Positions 1 through 8,556 of a DNA stretch of 64,000 nt are shown piece by piece. The notes beneath the pieces were generated by a model. It made no database searches. It worked only from the letters and a program-made list of their open reading frames with translations, and was not told the origin of the DNA. A program made the position numbers and the translations under genes. Position 1 is the first letter of the stretch; the number at the start of each line of letters is the position of its first letter. The stretch comes from an uncultured Prevotellaceae bacterium. GTDB lineage: Bacteria; Bacteroidota; Bacteroidia; Bacteroidales; Bacteroidaceae. The stretch is from assembly GCA_947304115.1 (NCBI GenBank), contig CAMZAE010000005.1, positions 23,132 to 87,131 on the forward strand, read 5' to 3'.

Positions 1-1
1 G

Positions 2-1201
2 GAGCCACGCAACTATCTGGCCCATTACAACCGAGGCTTGCTTCGTGCCAATGTGGGTGAGGACAATCTCGCCATCGAGGACTTCAACTTCGTGCTCGAA
101 CTGGAGCCGGACAACACCATCGCCCTCTACAACCGTGCCCTCCTTTTGGACAACATCGGTGACTATAACGGAGCCATCCGAGACATCAGCGCTGTCATCA
201 TGGACTATCCTGAATTCTGGGAAGGCTATCGTCAAAGGGCAGCCATAAAACGAAAGATTGGCGACACAAACGGTGCAGAGCGCGACGAGTTCAAGGTGCT
301 GCAAGCCAGGCTGGATGCAGCGGCAGGCAAGAAACACCCGGTACGCACAAGGAAGAAGAGCGAGCATAGCATCGAGGACTATGCAGCACTTGTTGAAGAG
401 GACACCCATGAAGAAGAGAACAAATATGTCAGCGAGTATCGAGGCAAAGTACAGAACAGACAGACAGAGTTGTGTCCGGAGCCGATTTATTCGCTCTCAT
501 ATTACAAGCGGACCTCCGAGACGAATACGTATGTTGCCTATTGTCCGCAGGTGGATGCGCTCAATGCCAGACATGTCCTCTCTCAGCAATTGTACCTGAC
601 CGACAACGAAGCGCCAATGGCAGCGAGGCAGACAGAAGCGCATCAGGCTTCCATTTCCTCTCTCTCCGAACAGCTTGAGCAGAAGCCCAACGACCGCAAT
701 TTGTTGATGCGGCGGGCACTCGACTATTATCACATCCGTGACTTCGAGAATGCCGTTGCCGACATGAATGCCCTTATTCAGGAGAACGGCGCAGAGCCTT
801 TGGCGCTTGTGTTGAGAGCACAATGCCGTTTTGCCCAGCTCGAAGTGTCGCGTACAACGGCGAATGCTTCCGACCTCCGGCTTGGCTATTTGATGGTGGT
901 TCAGGACTATAACAAAGCCTCCGACCTCATGCCCGATGTCCCCTTCCTATACTATAATATAGGTTGTGTGCAAGTGCAACTGGCCGATTATGTGGCTGCC
1001 CAGAAGTCCTTTAGCCGTGCCCTCCAACTCGACGCGCAGTTCCCCAGTGCCTATTATGGAAGGGGTGTTGCCTATATCCTTGGAGGCCAGACGGAGCAAG
1101 GACTTAGTGACCTCTCTCAGGCTGGCGAGTACGGACTTTACACCGCCTACAACCTCATCAAGAAGTACTCGAAAGAGAAAAAGCAGCAGGCAAGCAAATA
1201 A
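2..1201 (+). CDS. TPR-repeat protein, 5' end outside window
   Basis: The reading frame is open from base 2, so the true start lies upstream; the first TTG or ATG inside the window is not the start, because residues encoded before it (HYNRGLLRANVGEDN) already form a TPR helix pair. TPR units (W/Y-x2-G...A-x3-Y/F-x-A pattern) are clear at the start and again in the last third, for example FLYYNIGCVQVQLADYVAAQ followed by PSAYYGRGVAYILGG. The middle is charged and low in structure (EHSIEDYAALVEEDTHEEE). TPR proteins act as protein-interaction scaffolds; in Bacteroidetes many are exported or membrane-attached, but the N-terminus is not visible here so the location is unknown. It is followed by a TTTCAAC tandem repeat and the thrS promoter. 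Exact role not recognised. Confidence 0.85.
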   Translation, partial: EPRNYLAHYNRGLLRANVGEDNLAIEDFNFVLELEPDNTIALYNRALLLDNIGDYNGAIRDISAVIMDYPEFWEGYRQRAAIKRKIGDTNGAERDEFKVLQARLDAAAGKKHPVRTRKKSEHSIEDYAALVEEDTHEEENKYVSEYRGKVQNRQTELCPEPIYSLSYYKRTSETNTYVAYCPQVDALNARHVLSQQLYLTDNEAPMAARQTEAHQASISSLSEQLEQKPNDRNLLMRRALDYYHIRDFENAVADMNALIQENGAEPLALVLRAQCRFAQLEVSRTTANASDLRLGYLMVVQDYNKASDLMPDVPFLYYNIGCVQVQLADYVAAQKSFSRALQLDAQFPSAYYGRGVAYILGGQTEQGLSDLSQAGEYGLYTAYNLIKKYSKEKKQQASK

Positions 1202-1202
1202 T

Positions 1203-1238
1203 TTTTCAACTCTCAACTTTCAACTTTCAACTTTTCTT
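1203..1238. repeat. TTTCAAC short tandem repeat at gene junction
   Basis: Four to five imperfect copies of the 7-base unit TTTCAAC lie between the TPR gene stop and the thrS promoter. The same unit recurs inside the purB coding region (40523-40556) and, reverse-complemented with spacers, before asnS (42601-42630). Confidence 0.8.
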
Positions 1239-1240
1239 CG

Positions 1241-1248
1241 TACCTTTG
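1241..1248 (+). promoter_or_regulatory. -7 box of thrS promoter
   Basis: TACCTTTG matches the Bacteroidetes TAnnTTTG -7 element, 28 bases before the thrS start codon. Confidence 0.75.
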
Positions 1249-1276
1249 CAAATCAAAATAAGTAAAAAGTACGACT

Positions 1277-3232
1277 ATGATAAAGATTACCTTCCCCGAT
1301 GGCTCCTTTCGTGAGTATGAGAATGGCGTGACTGGCTTTGAGGTAGCCCAGAGTATTTCTCCCCGTTTGGCACAGGACGTTGTGGCCTGTGGCGTGAATG
1401 GCGAGACGACAGAACTCAACCGCCCTATCACTACGGATGCAAGCATCAAGCTCTATAAGTTCGAGGACGAAGAGGGCAAGCACGCCTTCTGGCACACCAG
1501 CGCCCACCTGCTGGCAGAGGCCCTTCAGGAACTCTATCCAGGCATCCAGTTCGGCTTCGGTCCTGCCATTGAGAACGGCTTCTTCTACGATGTCCTTCTC
1601 CCCGACGGGAAGCAGATTGGCGAAGGCGACTTCAAGGAAATCGAGGACAAGATGCTCGAGCTTGCCCGCAAGGACGAACCCGTTGTACGCAAGGAGATAA
1701 GCAAGGCCGACAGCCTCGCCTTGTTCGGTGCCGCAGGCCAGACCTACAAATGCGAGCACATCGACCAGGACCTTGAGGACGGCAGCATCACGACCTATAC
1801 GCAGGGCAACTTCACCGACCTCTGCAAAGGCCCGCACATCGTCAGCACAGGTATCATCAAGGCCGTCAAGCTGATGAGCATTGCAGGAGCCTTCTGGCGC
1901 GGCGATGCCACGAAGGACCAGATGCAGCGTCTCTATGGCATCTCCTATCCCAAGAAGAAGATGCTCGACGAATACCTTGTCATGCTCGAAGAAGCCAAGA
2001 AGCGCGACCACCGCAAGATAGGCAAGGAGATGGAACTCTTCATGTTCAGCGAGCGTGTGGGCAAGGGACTTCCCATCTGGTTGCCCAAAGGTACAGACCT
2101 TCGCCTCCGCCTTCAGGAGATGCTTCGCAAAATTCAGAAAGAGTATGGCTATCAGGAGGTGATTACACCCAACATCGGTGGCAAGAACCTCTACATGACT
2201 TCAGGTCACTGGGACCACTACGGCAAGGACAGCTTCCAGCCCATCCAGACACCCGAAGAGGGCGAGGAGTATCTGCTGAAGCCCATGAACTGCCCCCACC
2301 ACTGCGAGATATTCGCCAACCGTCCCCGCTCCTACAAGGAACTGCCTTTCCGTTGCGCCGAGTTTGGTACGGTCTATCGTTATGAGCAGAGCGGCGAGCT
2401 TCACGGCCTGACGCGCGTCCGTTGCTTCACGCAGGACGACGCCCACATCTTCTGCCGTCCCGACCAGGTGAAGCGCGAGTTCATCAACGTGATGGACATC
2501 ATCCAGCGCGTCTTCAAGACCTTCAATTTCAGCGACGAGAACGTGGAGGTGCAGATTTCCCTGCGCGATCCCAACAACAAGGAGAAGTACATCGGTTCCG
2601 ACGAGGATTGGGCAAGTGCAGAGCAGGCCATTATCGACGCTTGTGCCGAGAAGGGCATGAAGGCACGTCAGGAACTTGGCGAAGCTGCATTCTACGGCCC
2701 CAAGCTCGACTTCATGGTAAGGGACGCTATCGGTCGCCGTTGGCAGCTTGGCACCATCCAGGTTGACTATCAGTTGCCTCAACGTTTCCAGTTGGAGTAT
2801 GTTGGCGAGGACGGACAGAAGCACCGTCCCGTGATGATTCACCGTGCCCCGTTTGGCTCAATGGAGCGCTTCGTGGCCGTGCTCATCGAGCATACTGCCG
2901 GACATTTCCCCTTGTGGCTCACGCCCGACCAGGTGGCTATCCTGCCCGTCAGCGAGAAGTATCAAGGATATGCAGAGGAGCTTAAGGCTTACTTCGACAC
3001 GCAGGACGTGCGCAGCATCATCGACGACCGCAGCGAGAAGATCGGGCGCAAGATCCGCGACACCGAACTCAAGCACATTCCCTACATGGTTATCGTGGGC
3101 GAGAAGGAACAGGCCGACGGCACCGTTTCCATGCGTCAGCGCGGCGGCGGCGAGCAGGCAAGCATGACGATGGAAGCCTTTGCCCAGCGCATCAACGACG
3201 AAGTGGCTGCAATGGTCGGGAGTGCCAATTGA
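1277..3232 (+). CDS. thrS: Threonyl-tRNA synthetase
   Basis: Cytosolic class II enzyme charging tRNA-Thr. The 651-residue protein has the usual length and order: TGS domain (about 1-60, [19 protein letters not shown]), the editing/SAD domain with HTSAH (about 74-78) and the CKGPH motif near residue 190, then the catalytic core. The zinc-binding Cys lies in [12 protein letters not shown] (near residue 338), motif 2 is [20 protein letters not shown], and the C-terminal anticodon domain begins near residue 550 ([10 protein letters not shown]). The ATG start is followed directly by the TGS domain and lies 28 bases after a -7 box. It is probably monocistronic, with a hairpin but no good U-run after the stop. 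Confidence 0.98.
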   Translation: MIKITFPDGSFREYENGVTGFEVAQSISPRLAQDVVACGVNGETTELNRPITTDASIKLYKFEDEEGKHAFWHTSAHLLAEALQELYPGIQFGFGPAIENGFFYDVLLPDGKQIGEGDFKEIEDKMLELARKDEPVVRKEISKADSLALFGAAGQTYKCEHIDQDLEDGSITTYTQGNFTDLCKGPHIVSTGIIKAVKLMSIAGAFWRGDATKDQMQRLYGISYPKKKMLDEYLVMLEEAKKRDHRKIGKEMELFMFSERVGKGLPIWLPKGTDLRLRLQEMLRKIQKEYGYQEVITPNIGGKNLYMTSGHWDHYGKDSFQPIQTPEEGEEYLLKPMNCPHHCEIFANRPRSYKELPFRCAEFGTVYRYEQSGELHGLTRVRCFTQDDAHIFCRPDQVKREFINVMDIIQRVFKTFNFSDENVEVQISLRDPNNKEKYIGSDEDWASAEQAIIDACAEKGMKARQELGEAAFYGPKLDFMVRDAIGRRWQLGTIQVDYQLPQRFQLEYVGEDGQKHRPVMIHRAPFGSMERFVAVLIEHTAGHFPLWLTPDQVAILPVSEKYQGYAEELKAYFDTQDVRSIIDDRSEKIGRKIRDTELKHIPYMVIVGEKEQADGTVSMRQRGGGEQASMTMEAFAQRINDEVAAMVGSAN

Positions 3233-3240
3233 CAGCATCG

Positions 3241-3268
3241 CAGCATCCCATGCCTTTAGGCATTGCTG
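3241..3268 (+). terminator. Weak hairpin after thrS
   Basis: CAGCA and ATGCCT pair with AGGCAT and TGCTG just after the thrS stop. It is followed by A-rich rather than T-rich DNA, so termination here is uncertain. Confidence 0.35.
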
Positions 3269-3624
3269 AAAAAACATTTACAAAAATCTTGTCTTAAATT
3301 GTGGTTTTTGGAGATGCTCTGAGGAGCGATTTCAAACGCCGCATGTGGCGATGGTCAACGCCGCGTGCGGCGTTTGCATTTCCCCCATGTGGCGTTGACC
3401 GTCTTAATCTGTCAAATTTTGCTGAAAAATGTGCACTGTTTGACAAGATTCTGCTTCTTATTTGCACATTCTTTACGATGTGTGCAAAAAGGCGTCCCTG
3501 TAAAATGCTGATTATCAATGTGCATTCGATTTAAGCCATTTTCTTGCGTTACAAGGCATCAAGTGCCATCCGAACAAACAAATGCGCTTAAATCAAAGGC
3601 AGGAAGGAAAAATGTTTACAATCT
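3269..3624. other. Intergenic region with nested GC-rich palindromes
   Basis: No credible gene is seen. At 3353-3400 GGTCAACGCC and GGCGTTGACC form a perfect 10-bp inverted repeat that encloses a second one (AACGCCGC/GCGGCGTT, 3357-3374); a related CGCCGCATGTGGCG copy lies at 3337-3350. Small ORFs crossing it are composition artefacts. The remainder is ordinary AT-rich DNA with no clear promoter. Confidence 0.6.
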
Positions 3625-5184
3625 TTACAGTTCCAGAGGAAGGCTCTCATTCCCGAAGCGGTCGAGGGCAGTGATGGCAATGTGGTAGTCGTGGTAATAT
3701 GCTCCGAGCAGGCTATAGACGAAACTTGTCTCATAGGTTACTCGCACGATGTTCTTCGGATTGCTTGTGTCAACAGGTCGCTGAGAACTGGCATAAATTA
3801 CGAACCGACAGCAGTCCTCGTTTTCTGTTTCCCATTTAATCTCTTCATTGACGCCATTGATACGTGTGCGGCTCAAGAGCTTTGGCGTTTCAGGGATGTC
3901 TGTGCTTTGCCAACTCATAGGCGGCAGTAGTGCAGGGTAGGGGTAATAGTCTGTCCGGAGATAGTCGTAGATGCCTTTGGTATTTTCAGTCAGGAAACGG
4001 CTCCGAAAGAAGGCTTGTCCGCCCAGTCCCATCTGCCTCAAATAACAGAGTTCGCGCTGAATTATCCCCCAATCCCAATCCTTTTCTTTGGGTGACAAAA
4101 AATAGATTCCCAAACCGGGTGCCACTGTCCGCCCGTAGGAGTTTTCTTGCCAATCGGCGGCAAAGGGATAGAAATGGTCTCCCTGAAAGTACATCATCGG
4201 CACAAGCATGTCCATAATGCCATTGCGAAGCCAATCCTGGGCATCCTGATAAACCGTCCCGTATGCCGACCAACCTCTTGCCGAATAGCGACTGAGGTCG
4301 TTGTACTTTCCCAAAGGTGCGCAACTGACACGTACCCAGGGCTTGATGGATTTGACTGCCTCATAAGCCTCGCGGACGATTTTCGTTATGTTGTTTCGCC
4401 GCCACGACCGTTTGTTCTGACCATTCCCATACCTATTATATGTTATGGCATCCGGGAAAGATTCCGGGTTTTCCGGATAACGGATGTAGTCGAGGTGTAT
4501 GCCGTCCACATCGTAACGGCTTACGATTTCACGACAAAGTGCCTTGAGATAATTGGAAGAGGCAGGCAAGCCAGGATTTAGATAGTATTGGTCGCCATGT
4601 TTGATGAGCAGTTCCGGGTGTGTTCGGAATGGGCTTCTTTTACCCATCTTTTTGGCATTCGCTGTCTTAAAGGCAGGAATTGTGACTAACCATGCATGTA
4701 GTTCCATCCCTCTCTTGTGCGCTTCTTCAGTGGCAAAGGCAAGCGGATCATAGCCGGGGGAGCAATCGTAAGTGCCGGTCAGACAGACATCCCAAGGCTC
4801 TATTTGGCTTGGATAGATGACCGAACCCCGAACACGTGTCTGCAGGATGACGGTATTGATACGACATGCCTGTAGCTGGTCGAGCAGTTGGCAAAGCTCT
4901 TTCTTCTGCTTCTGTCTGCCTGCTTCGCTGGTGGCTTTTGCTGTTGGCCAATCCAGACCGTTCAAAGTCGTCACCCATACGGCACGCACCTCATGCTTTG
5001 GGGCGGGCGGCGCGAGATGGAAGAAGTCCACACTCTCTTCCTTTTCAAAGAGTTCATGCTTGCTCTTGGGTATGTAATCGCTCCGTTTGTGCAGGTTTTG
5101 CGCCTCTGTGGTATTTACACATAGAAGCGCTACGAGCAGGCAGATCGTTTTAGGCAGGATGTTTTCGGCTATAATGCTTTTCAT
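3625..5184 (-). CDS. GH10-like (GHL10/YngK family) secreted glycosidase
   Basis: A 519-residue exported protein of the family-10-like glycosyl hydrolase group (Pfam GHL10, formerly DUF187). The N-terminus is a signal peptide (basic, then TICLLVALLCVNTTEA). The mature protein starts the domain with EVRAVWVTTLNGLDWPT, then VILQTRVRGSVIYPSQIEPW, HAWLVTIP, and DGIHLDYIRYP, the strand that carries family acidic residues. The last 90 residues look like a fibronectin-type or Ig-like domain (ITALDRFGNESLPLEL). Members act on peptidoglycan-linked or polysaccharide glycans; the substrate here is not known. It starts only eight bases after a perfect hairpin that separates it from trpB2 upstream, so it may be read from the trpB2 transcript. 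Confidence 0.9.
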   Translation of the reverse strand: MKSIIAENILPKTICLLVALLCVNTTEAQNLHKRSDYIPKSKHELFEKEESVDFFHLAPPAPKHEVRAVWVTTLNGLDWPTAKATSEAGRQKQKKELCQLLDQLQACRINTVILQTRVRGSVIYPSQIEPWDVCLTGTYDCSPGYDPLAFATEEAHKRGMELHAWLVTIPAFKTANAKKMGKRSPFRTHPELLIKHGDQYYLNPGLPASSNYLKALCREIVSRYDVDGIHLDYIRYPENPESFPDAITYNRYGNGQNKRSWRRNNITKIVREAYEAVKSIKPWVRVSCAPLGKYNDLSRYSARGWSAYGTVYQDAQDWLRNGIMDMLVPMMYFQGDHFYPFAADWQENSYGRTVAPGLGIYFLSPKEKDWDWGIIQRELCYLRQMGLGGQAFFRSRFLTENTKGIYDYLRTDYYPYPALLPPMSWQSTDIPETPKLLSRTRINGVNEEIKWETENEDCCRFVIYASSQRPVDTSNPKNIVRVTYETSFVYSLLGAYYHDYHIAITALDRFGNESLPLEL

Positions 5185-5191
5185 GGGATTT

Positions 5192-5221
5192 GATAAGGGC
5201 GGACAAAAGTCCGCCCTTATC
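5192..5221. terminator. Perfect 13-bp hairpin between trpB2 and the GH10-like gene
   Basis: GATAAGGGCGGAC, four-base loop, and its exact complement. No T-run follows on the minus strand, so it may terminate weakly, stabilise the trpB2 mRNA, or occlude the start region of the next gene. Confidence 0.6.
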
Positions 5222-5246
5222 TTATGAGAGGTTATATGGTTTGTTT

Positions 5247-6620
5247 TTAGACATTCACCTTCGGCAACTTGTCAAGTGCTGCCTTGATTTCCTCATCCGT
5301 GGGGATGTAGTCAGTCATGGTGCCGTCGTTGAAGGCCTGGTAAGCATAAAGGTCGAAGAAACCTGTTCCGGAGAGGTTGAAGACGATAACCTTCTCCTCG
5401 CCCGTCTCCTTGCACTTCAAGGCTTCGTCGATGGCTGCGCGGATGGCATGGCTGCTCTCGGGAGCGGGAAGTGTTCCTTCTGCGCGGGCAAATATCTCGG
5501 CTGCCTCGAAGACAGAGGTCTGCTCGTAGGCGCGGGCCTCGAATATCCTCTGGTCGTAAAGCTCGGAGAGGATGGGACTCATGCCGTGGAAGCGAAGTCC
5601 GCCTGCATGGTTGGCAGAGGGGATGAACTGGCTGCCGATGGTGTACATCTTTGCCAGAGGACAGATGCAGCCTGTGTCGCAGAAGTCGTAGGCATAGATG
5701 CCGCGCGTGAAGCTGGGACAGGATGCCGGTTCTGCACCGATAATCTTGTAGTTGGCCTCGCCTCTCAGCATCTCGCCCAGGAAAGGAGCAGCAAAGCCTC
5801 CAAGGTTACTGCCGCCGCCAGTACAGCCAATCAGGATGTCGGGCTTGATGCCGTACTTCTTGAGAGCGGCCTGCACTTCGAGACCGATGACGGACTGATG
5901 CAGAAGCACCTGGTTCAAGACGCTGCCCAACTCATAGCGATAGCCTTCGTTGGTGACTGCCACCTCGACAGCTTCAGAGATAGCGCAGCCGAGCGAACCC
6001 GTTGTGCCAGGGAACTCTGCCAATATCTTGCGGCCCACCTGCGTGGTGTCGCTGGGAGAAGGGATGATGCTGGCGCCGTAAGTGCGGATGACTTCGCGGC
6101 GGAAAGGCTTCTGCTCGTATGAGCACTTCACCATATAGACCTTGCAGTCAAGTCCGAAGTACTGGCAAGCCATACTCAGAGCCGTGCCCCACTGACCTGC
6201 GCCCGTCTCGGTGGTGACGCCCTTCAGACCTTGCTTCTTGGCATAGTAGGCCTGTGCGATGGCCGAGTTCAGCTTGTGGGAACCGCTGGTGTTGTTGCCT
6301 TCGAACTTATAGAAAATCTTGGCAGGCGTGTCGAGTGCCTGTTCCAGGAACTTTGCATGGACGAGCGGACTTGGGCGGAACATCTTGTAGAAGTTCAGGA
6401 CTTCTTCGGGAATGTCGAACCACTTGGTATCGTTGTCGAGTTCTTGCGCTATGAGTTCTTTACAGAAAATCGGCTCCATCTCAGCCGCTGTAAGGGGCTT
6501 CCCGGTGCCTGGATTCAATAACGGTGCCGGCTTCGTCTTCATGTCAGCACGCACGTTGTACCACTGCGTAGGCATTTCTGCTTCGCTCAGGTAAATTTTG
6601 TAAGGAATGTTCTCTTTCAT
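5247..6620 (-). CDS. trpB: Tryptophan synthase beta chain-like, TrpB2 type
   Basis: PLP enzyme that condenses indole (or an indole source) with serine to give tryptophan. At 457 residues it is longer than standard TrpB (about 400) and has TrpB2 features: N-terminal IPYKIYLSEAEMPTQWYNV and the C-terminal YGxYxxGTMTDY-like end. The PLP lysine is in NTSGSHKLNSAIAQ (near residue 113) and the phosphate-binding loop is GCTGGGSNLGG. I chose the ATG at 6620 (MKENIPYK) rather than an upstream in-frame ATG, because the 29 residues before it are encoded by leader sequence with a strong hairpin. No other trp genes are adjacent, typical of stand-alone TrpB2, which may salvage indole. Regulation is likely through the long leader. 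Confidence 0.95.
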   Translation of the reverse strand: MKENIPYKIYLSEAEMPTQWYNVRADMKTKPAPLLNPGTGKPLTAAEMEPIFCKELIAQELDNDTKWFDIPEEVLNFYKMFRPSPLVHAKFLEQALDTPAKIFYKFEGNNTSGSHKLNSAIAQAYYAKKQGLKGVTTETGAGQWGTALSMACQYFGLDCKVYMVKCSYEQKPFRREVIRTYGASIIPSPSDTTQVGRKILAEFPGTTGSLGCAISEAVEVAVTNEGYRYELGSVLNQVLLHQSVIGLEVQAALKKYGIKPDILIGCTGGGSNLGGFAAPFLGEMLRGEANYKIIGAEPASCPSFTRGIYAYDFCDTGCICPLAKMYTIGSQFIPSANHAGGLRFHGMSPILSELYDQRIFEARAYEQTSVFEAAEIFARAEGTLPAPESSHAIRAAIDEALKCKETGEEKVIVFNLSGTGFFDLYAYQAFNDGTMTDYIPTDEEIKAALDKLPKVNV

Positions 6621-6672
6621 TTTTTTAATCCTTAAATAAATAATAAACTGAAGTTTCTGAAGTAAATAGGGT

Positions 6673-6888
6673 GTTAAACAGAGTTCCGCCTGTGCATGAT
6701 GCACCAAGCGGAACGCAAGAAGTTAACTCACTGCGCTAATAGAAGTTAAATCAGGCTACACCATCGACGTACTCGGCATTCCATGCTGTCGAGCAGTGCG
6801 CAGTGCTTTACTTCCAGCCGACAAAGCTGGTTTTTCTCCCTATTCAACTTCATTTTGTAGCTTCCTAAACTTGAGTTTTAATTGAATC
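6673..6888 (-). ncRNA. Structured 5' leader RNA of trpB2, candidate cis-regulator
   Basis: From a -7 box at 6895-6902 the transcript would carry about 265 bases before trpB2. In RNA order the leader shows CCAGC/GCTGG, then CACTGCGC (6798-6805) able to pair perfectly with GCGCAGTG (6729-6736), enclosing GCAT/ATGC and CGAC/GTCG, then a strong stem GTTCCGC/GCGGAAC (6683-6714) with an inner GTGCA/TGCAC, flanked by GTTAAC/GTTTAAC. A 35-codon ORF (6746-6853) starting MKLNREKNQLCRLE ends RRWCSLI, with a single Trp codon near its stop, and overlaps one arm of the long-range stem. This resembles a translation-dependent attenuator or a riboswitch-like element. No U-run follows the last stem, so control might be at translation. 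Confidence 0.55.
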
Positions 6889-6894
6889 CGATTG

Positions 6895-6902
6895 CAAAGG
6901 TA
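6895..6902 (-). promoter_or_regulatory. -7 box of trpB2 leader promoter
   Basis: TACCTTTG on the minus strand; start site expected near 6888. Confidence 0.75.
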
Positions 6903-6975
6903 CGCCAAAAAAATGAAAAAAAGATGAATAAGGACAAAAATAAATAACAATCTTGAAAAAATATGGAGTTTTTTG

Positions 6976-6983
6976 TAACTTTG
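6976..6983 (+). promoter_or_regulatory. -7 box of NlpC-CapA gene
   Basis: TAACTTTG, with TTG about 23 bases upstream as the -33 element; 34 bases before the ATG at 7017. Confidence 0.7.
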
Positions 6984-7016
6984 CACTCGCGATATTGATT
7001 AAATGAAGAATTGTTG

Positions 7017-8540
7017 ATGAAGTTCTATCACTTTCTTTTTCTCCTAATCCTGATGTCGATAACGATTGTTGTCGGACAGAACATGTGTAATATCGAAAGA
7101 GACATGGAGTATGCGACAACAGGGGATGTGAAGGGCATGGCAGACAAAGACACCCTGAAGGACACCATCGGGGAGACAGACGACAGGATGATGCCAGAAT
7201 TGATGGACGAGGCAATGTCTCATTTGGGCAAACGCTACTCGTATGGCGGCAAAGGTCCAAAGACATTCGATTGCTCTGGCTTCACAAGTTACGTCTTTCG
7301 TCAGCTTTATGGTACAGAGATAGGACATAGCAGTAGCGAGCAATATGCCCGTCATTCTCCAATCAAGCGCTCTGACATGCAGCCTGGCGACTTGGTGTTT
7401 TTCACCAGTCCACGCAGCGGCCGACAAGTCGGTCACGTAGGCATCGTGGTGGATTATGATACCAGCACAACCGACTTCCGCTTCATACATGCCAGCATCA
7501 ACGAGGGCATAAAAATCAGCAAGTCAACAGACTATTATTATGACCGTCGCTTTGTCGGAGTCAGACGTGTAAGCGACACCCTGTCCATTGCGATGGTGGG
7601 AGATATTATGATGGGTACGACATTCCCGTCTATGATGTTGCCAGACAATGAAGGTGCAGACCTCTTCAAGGATGCAAGTCCGTTGCTTGTTGATGCAGAT
7701 TTGGCGGTCGGCAACCTCGAAGGTGTCCTTTGCGATGGTGGGAAAAGTACAAAGGGGACAGGCCCCAACAGTTATGCATTCCGAACTCCCACCAGTTATG
7801 CTCCGTTGCTGAAACAGGCGGGTTTCGACTATTTGGGGCAAGCCAACAACCATGCCAATGATTTTGGCAAGGAAGGTATTGAAAGTACTGAACGCTGTCT
7901 CAGCGAGCAGGGAATTCTTTTCTCGGGAATAGAGGGACGTACAGAGTCGGCCGTCATCGAGAGAAAAGGGAAGAAGATAGGCCTTTGCGCTTTCGGTCAC
8001 AACAGTTATACTTTGAAACATGTGGAAATGGAAACGGTTGGCCGCATTGTGGACAATCTTGCCAAGGAATGTGATATTGTCGTCGTTTCCGTTCATGGTG
8101 GGGCAGAAGGACGCACGCAGAGTCATTTGCCTATGGGAAGCGAGACTTTCCTTGGTGAGAACCGAGGCTCTCTGCGCGAGTTGGCCCATTTTTGCGTCGA
8201 ACATGGCGCAGATGTCATCTATGGTCACGGCCCTCATGTGGTTCGCTGCTTAGAGGTTTACAAAGGGCGTTTCATTGCCTATAGCTTAGGCAATTTCTGT
8301 ACGCCTTACAATGTCAGCTTGACAGGAATTTCGGGATATGCGCCTCTCATTGAAATAGAGATTGACTCCCAAGGCAGGTTCCTGTCGGGACAGATACATC
8401 CCATGATACAAGAAAGAGGCATAGGGCCGCGCCACGACAAGACAGGACGAGTGGTGCAACAAATCAAACAGCTTTCAGACGAGGATGTGCCACAGAGCGA
8501 AGCTGTGGTTTGGCCTGATGGACAAATTAGAATGAAGTAA
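7017..8540 (+). CDS. NlpC/P60 endopeptidase fused to CapA-type metallophosphatase domain
   Basis: A 507-residue exported two-domain protein. The ATG at 7017 (MKFYHFLFLLILMSITIVVG) gives a normal signal peptide; in-frame TTG codons just before it are unlikely starts. Residues about 60-180 are an NlpC/P60 cysteine peptidase: catalytic Cys in DCSGFTSYVFRQLYG, His in GHVGIVVDY, and FIHAS; such domains cut D-Glu/diaminopimelate bonds in peptidoglycan. Residues about 190-490 are a CapA/PGA_cap calcineurin-like domain with VGDIMMGTTFPS, GNLEGVLCDG, NNHANDFG, VSVHGG, GHGPHV and YSLGNF. CapA proteins are linked to export or anchoring of gamma-polyglutamate and to wall polymers. The fusion suggests wall remodelling tied to a surface polymer. 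lysS begins 16 bases downstream and may be co-transcribed. Confidence 0.93.
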   Translation: MKFYHFLFLLILMSITIVVGQNMCNIERDMEYATTGDVKGMADKDTLKDTIGETDDRMMPELMDEAMSHLGKRYSYGGKGPKTFDCSGFTSYVFRQLYGTEIGHSSSEQYARHSPIKRSDMQPGDLVFFTSPRSGRQVGHVGIVVDYDTSTTDFRFIHASINEGIKISKSTDYYYDRRFVGVRRVSDTLSIAMVGDIMMGTTFPSMMLPDNEGADLFKDASPLLVDADLAVGNLEGVLCDGGKSTKGTGPNSYAFRTPTSYAPLLKQAGFDYLGQANNHANDFGKEGIESTERCLSEQGILFSGIEGRTESAVIERKGKKIGLCAFGHNSYTLKHVEMETVGRIVDNLAKECDIVVVSVHGGAEGRTQSHLPMGSETFLGENRGSLRELAHFCVEHGADVIYGHGPHVVRCLEVYKGRFIAYSLGNFCTPYNVSLTGISGYAPLIEIEIDSQGRFLSGQIHPMIQERGIGPRHDKTGRVVQQIKQLSDEDVPQSEAVVWPDGQIRMK

Positions 8541-8556
8541 TACATTATAAATAAAT

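Noticed and set aside
5190..6122. 310-codon open frame on the plus strand
   Set aside because: Antisense of trpB2.
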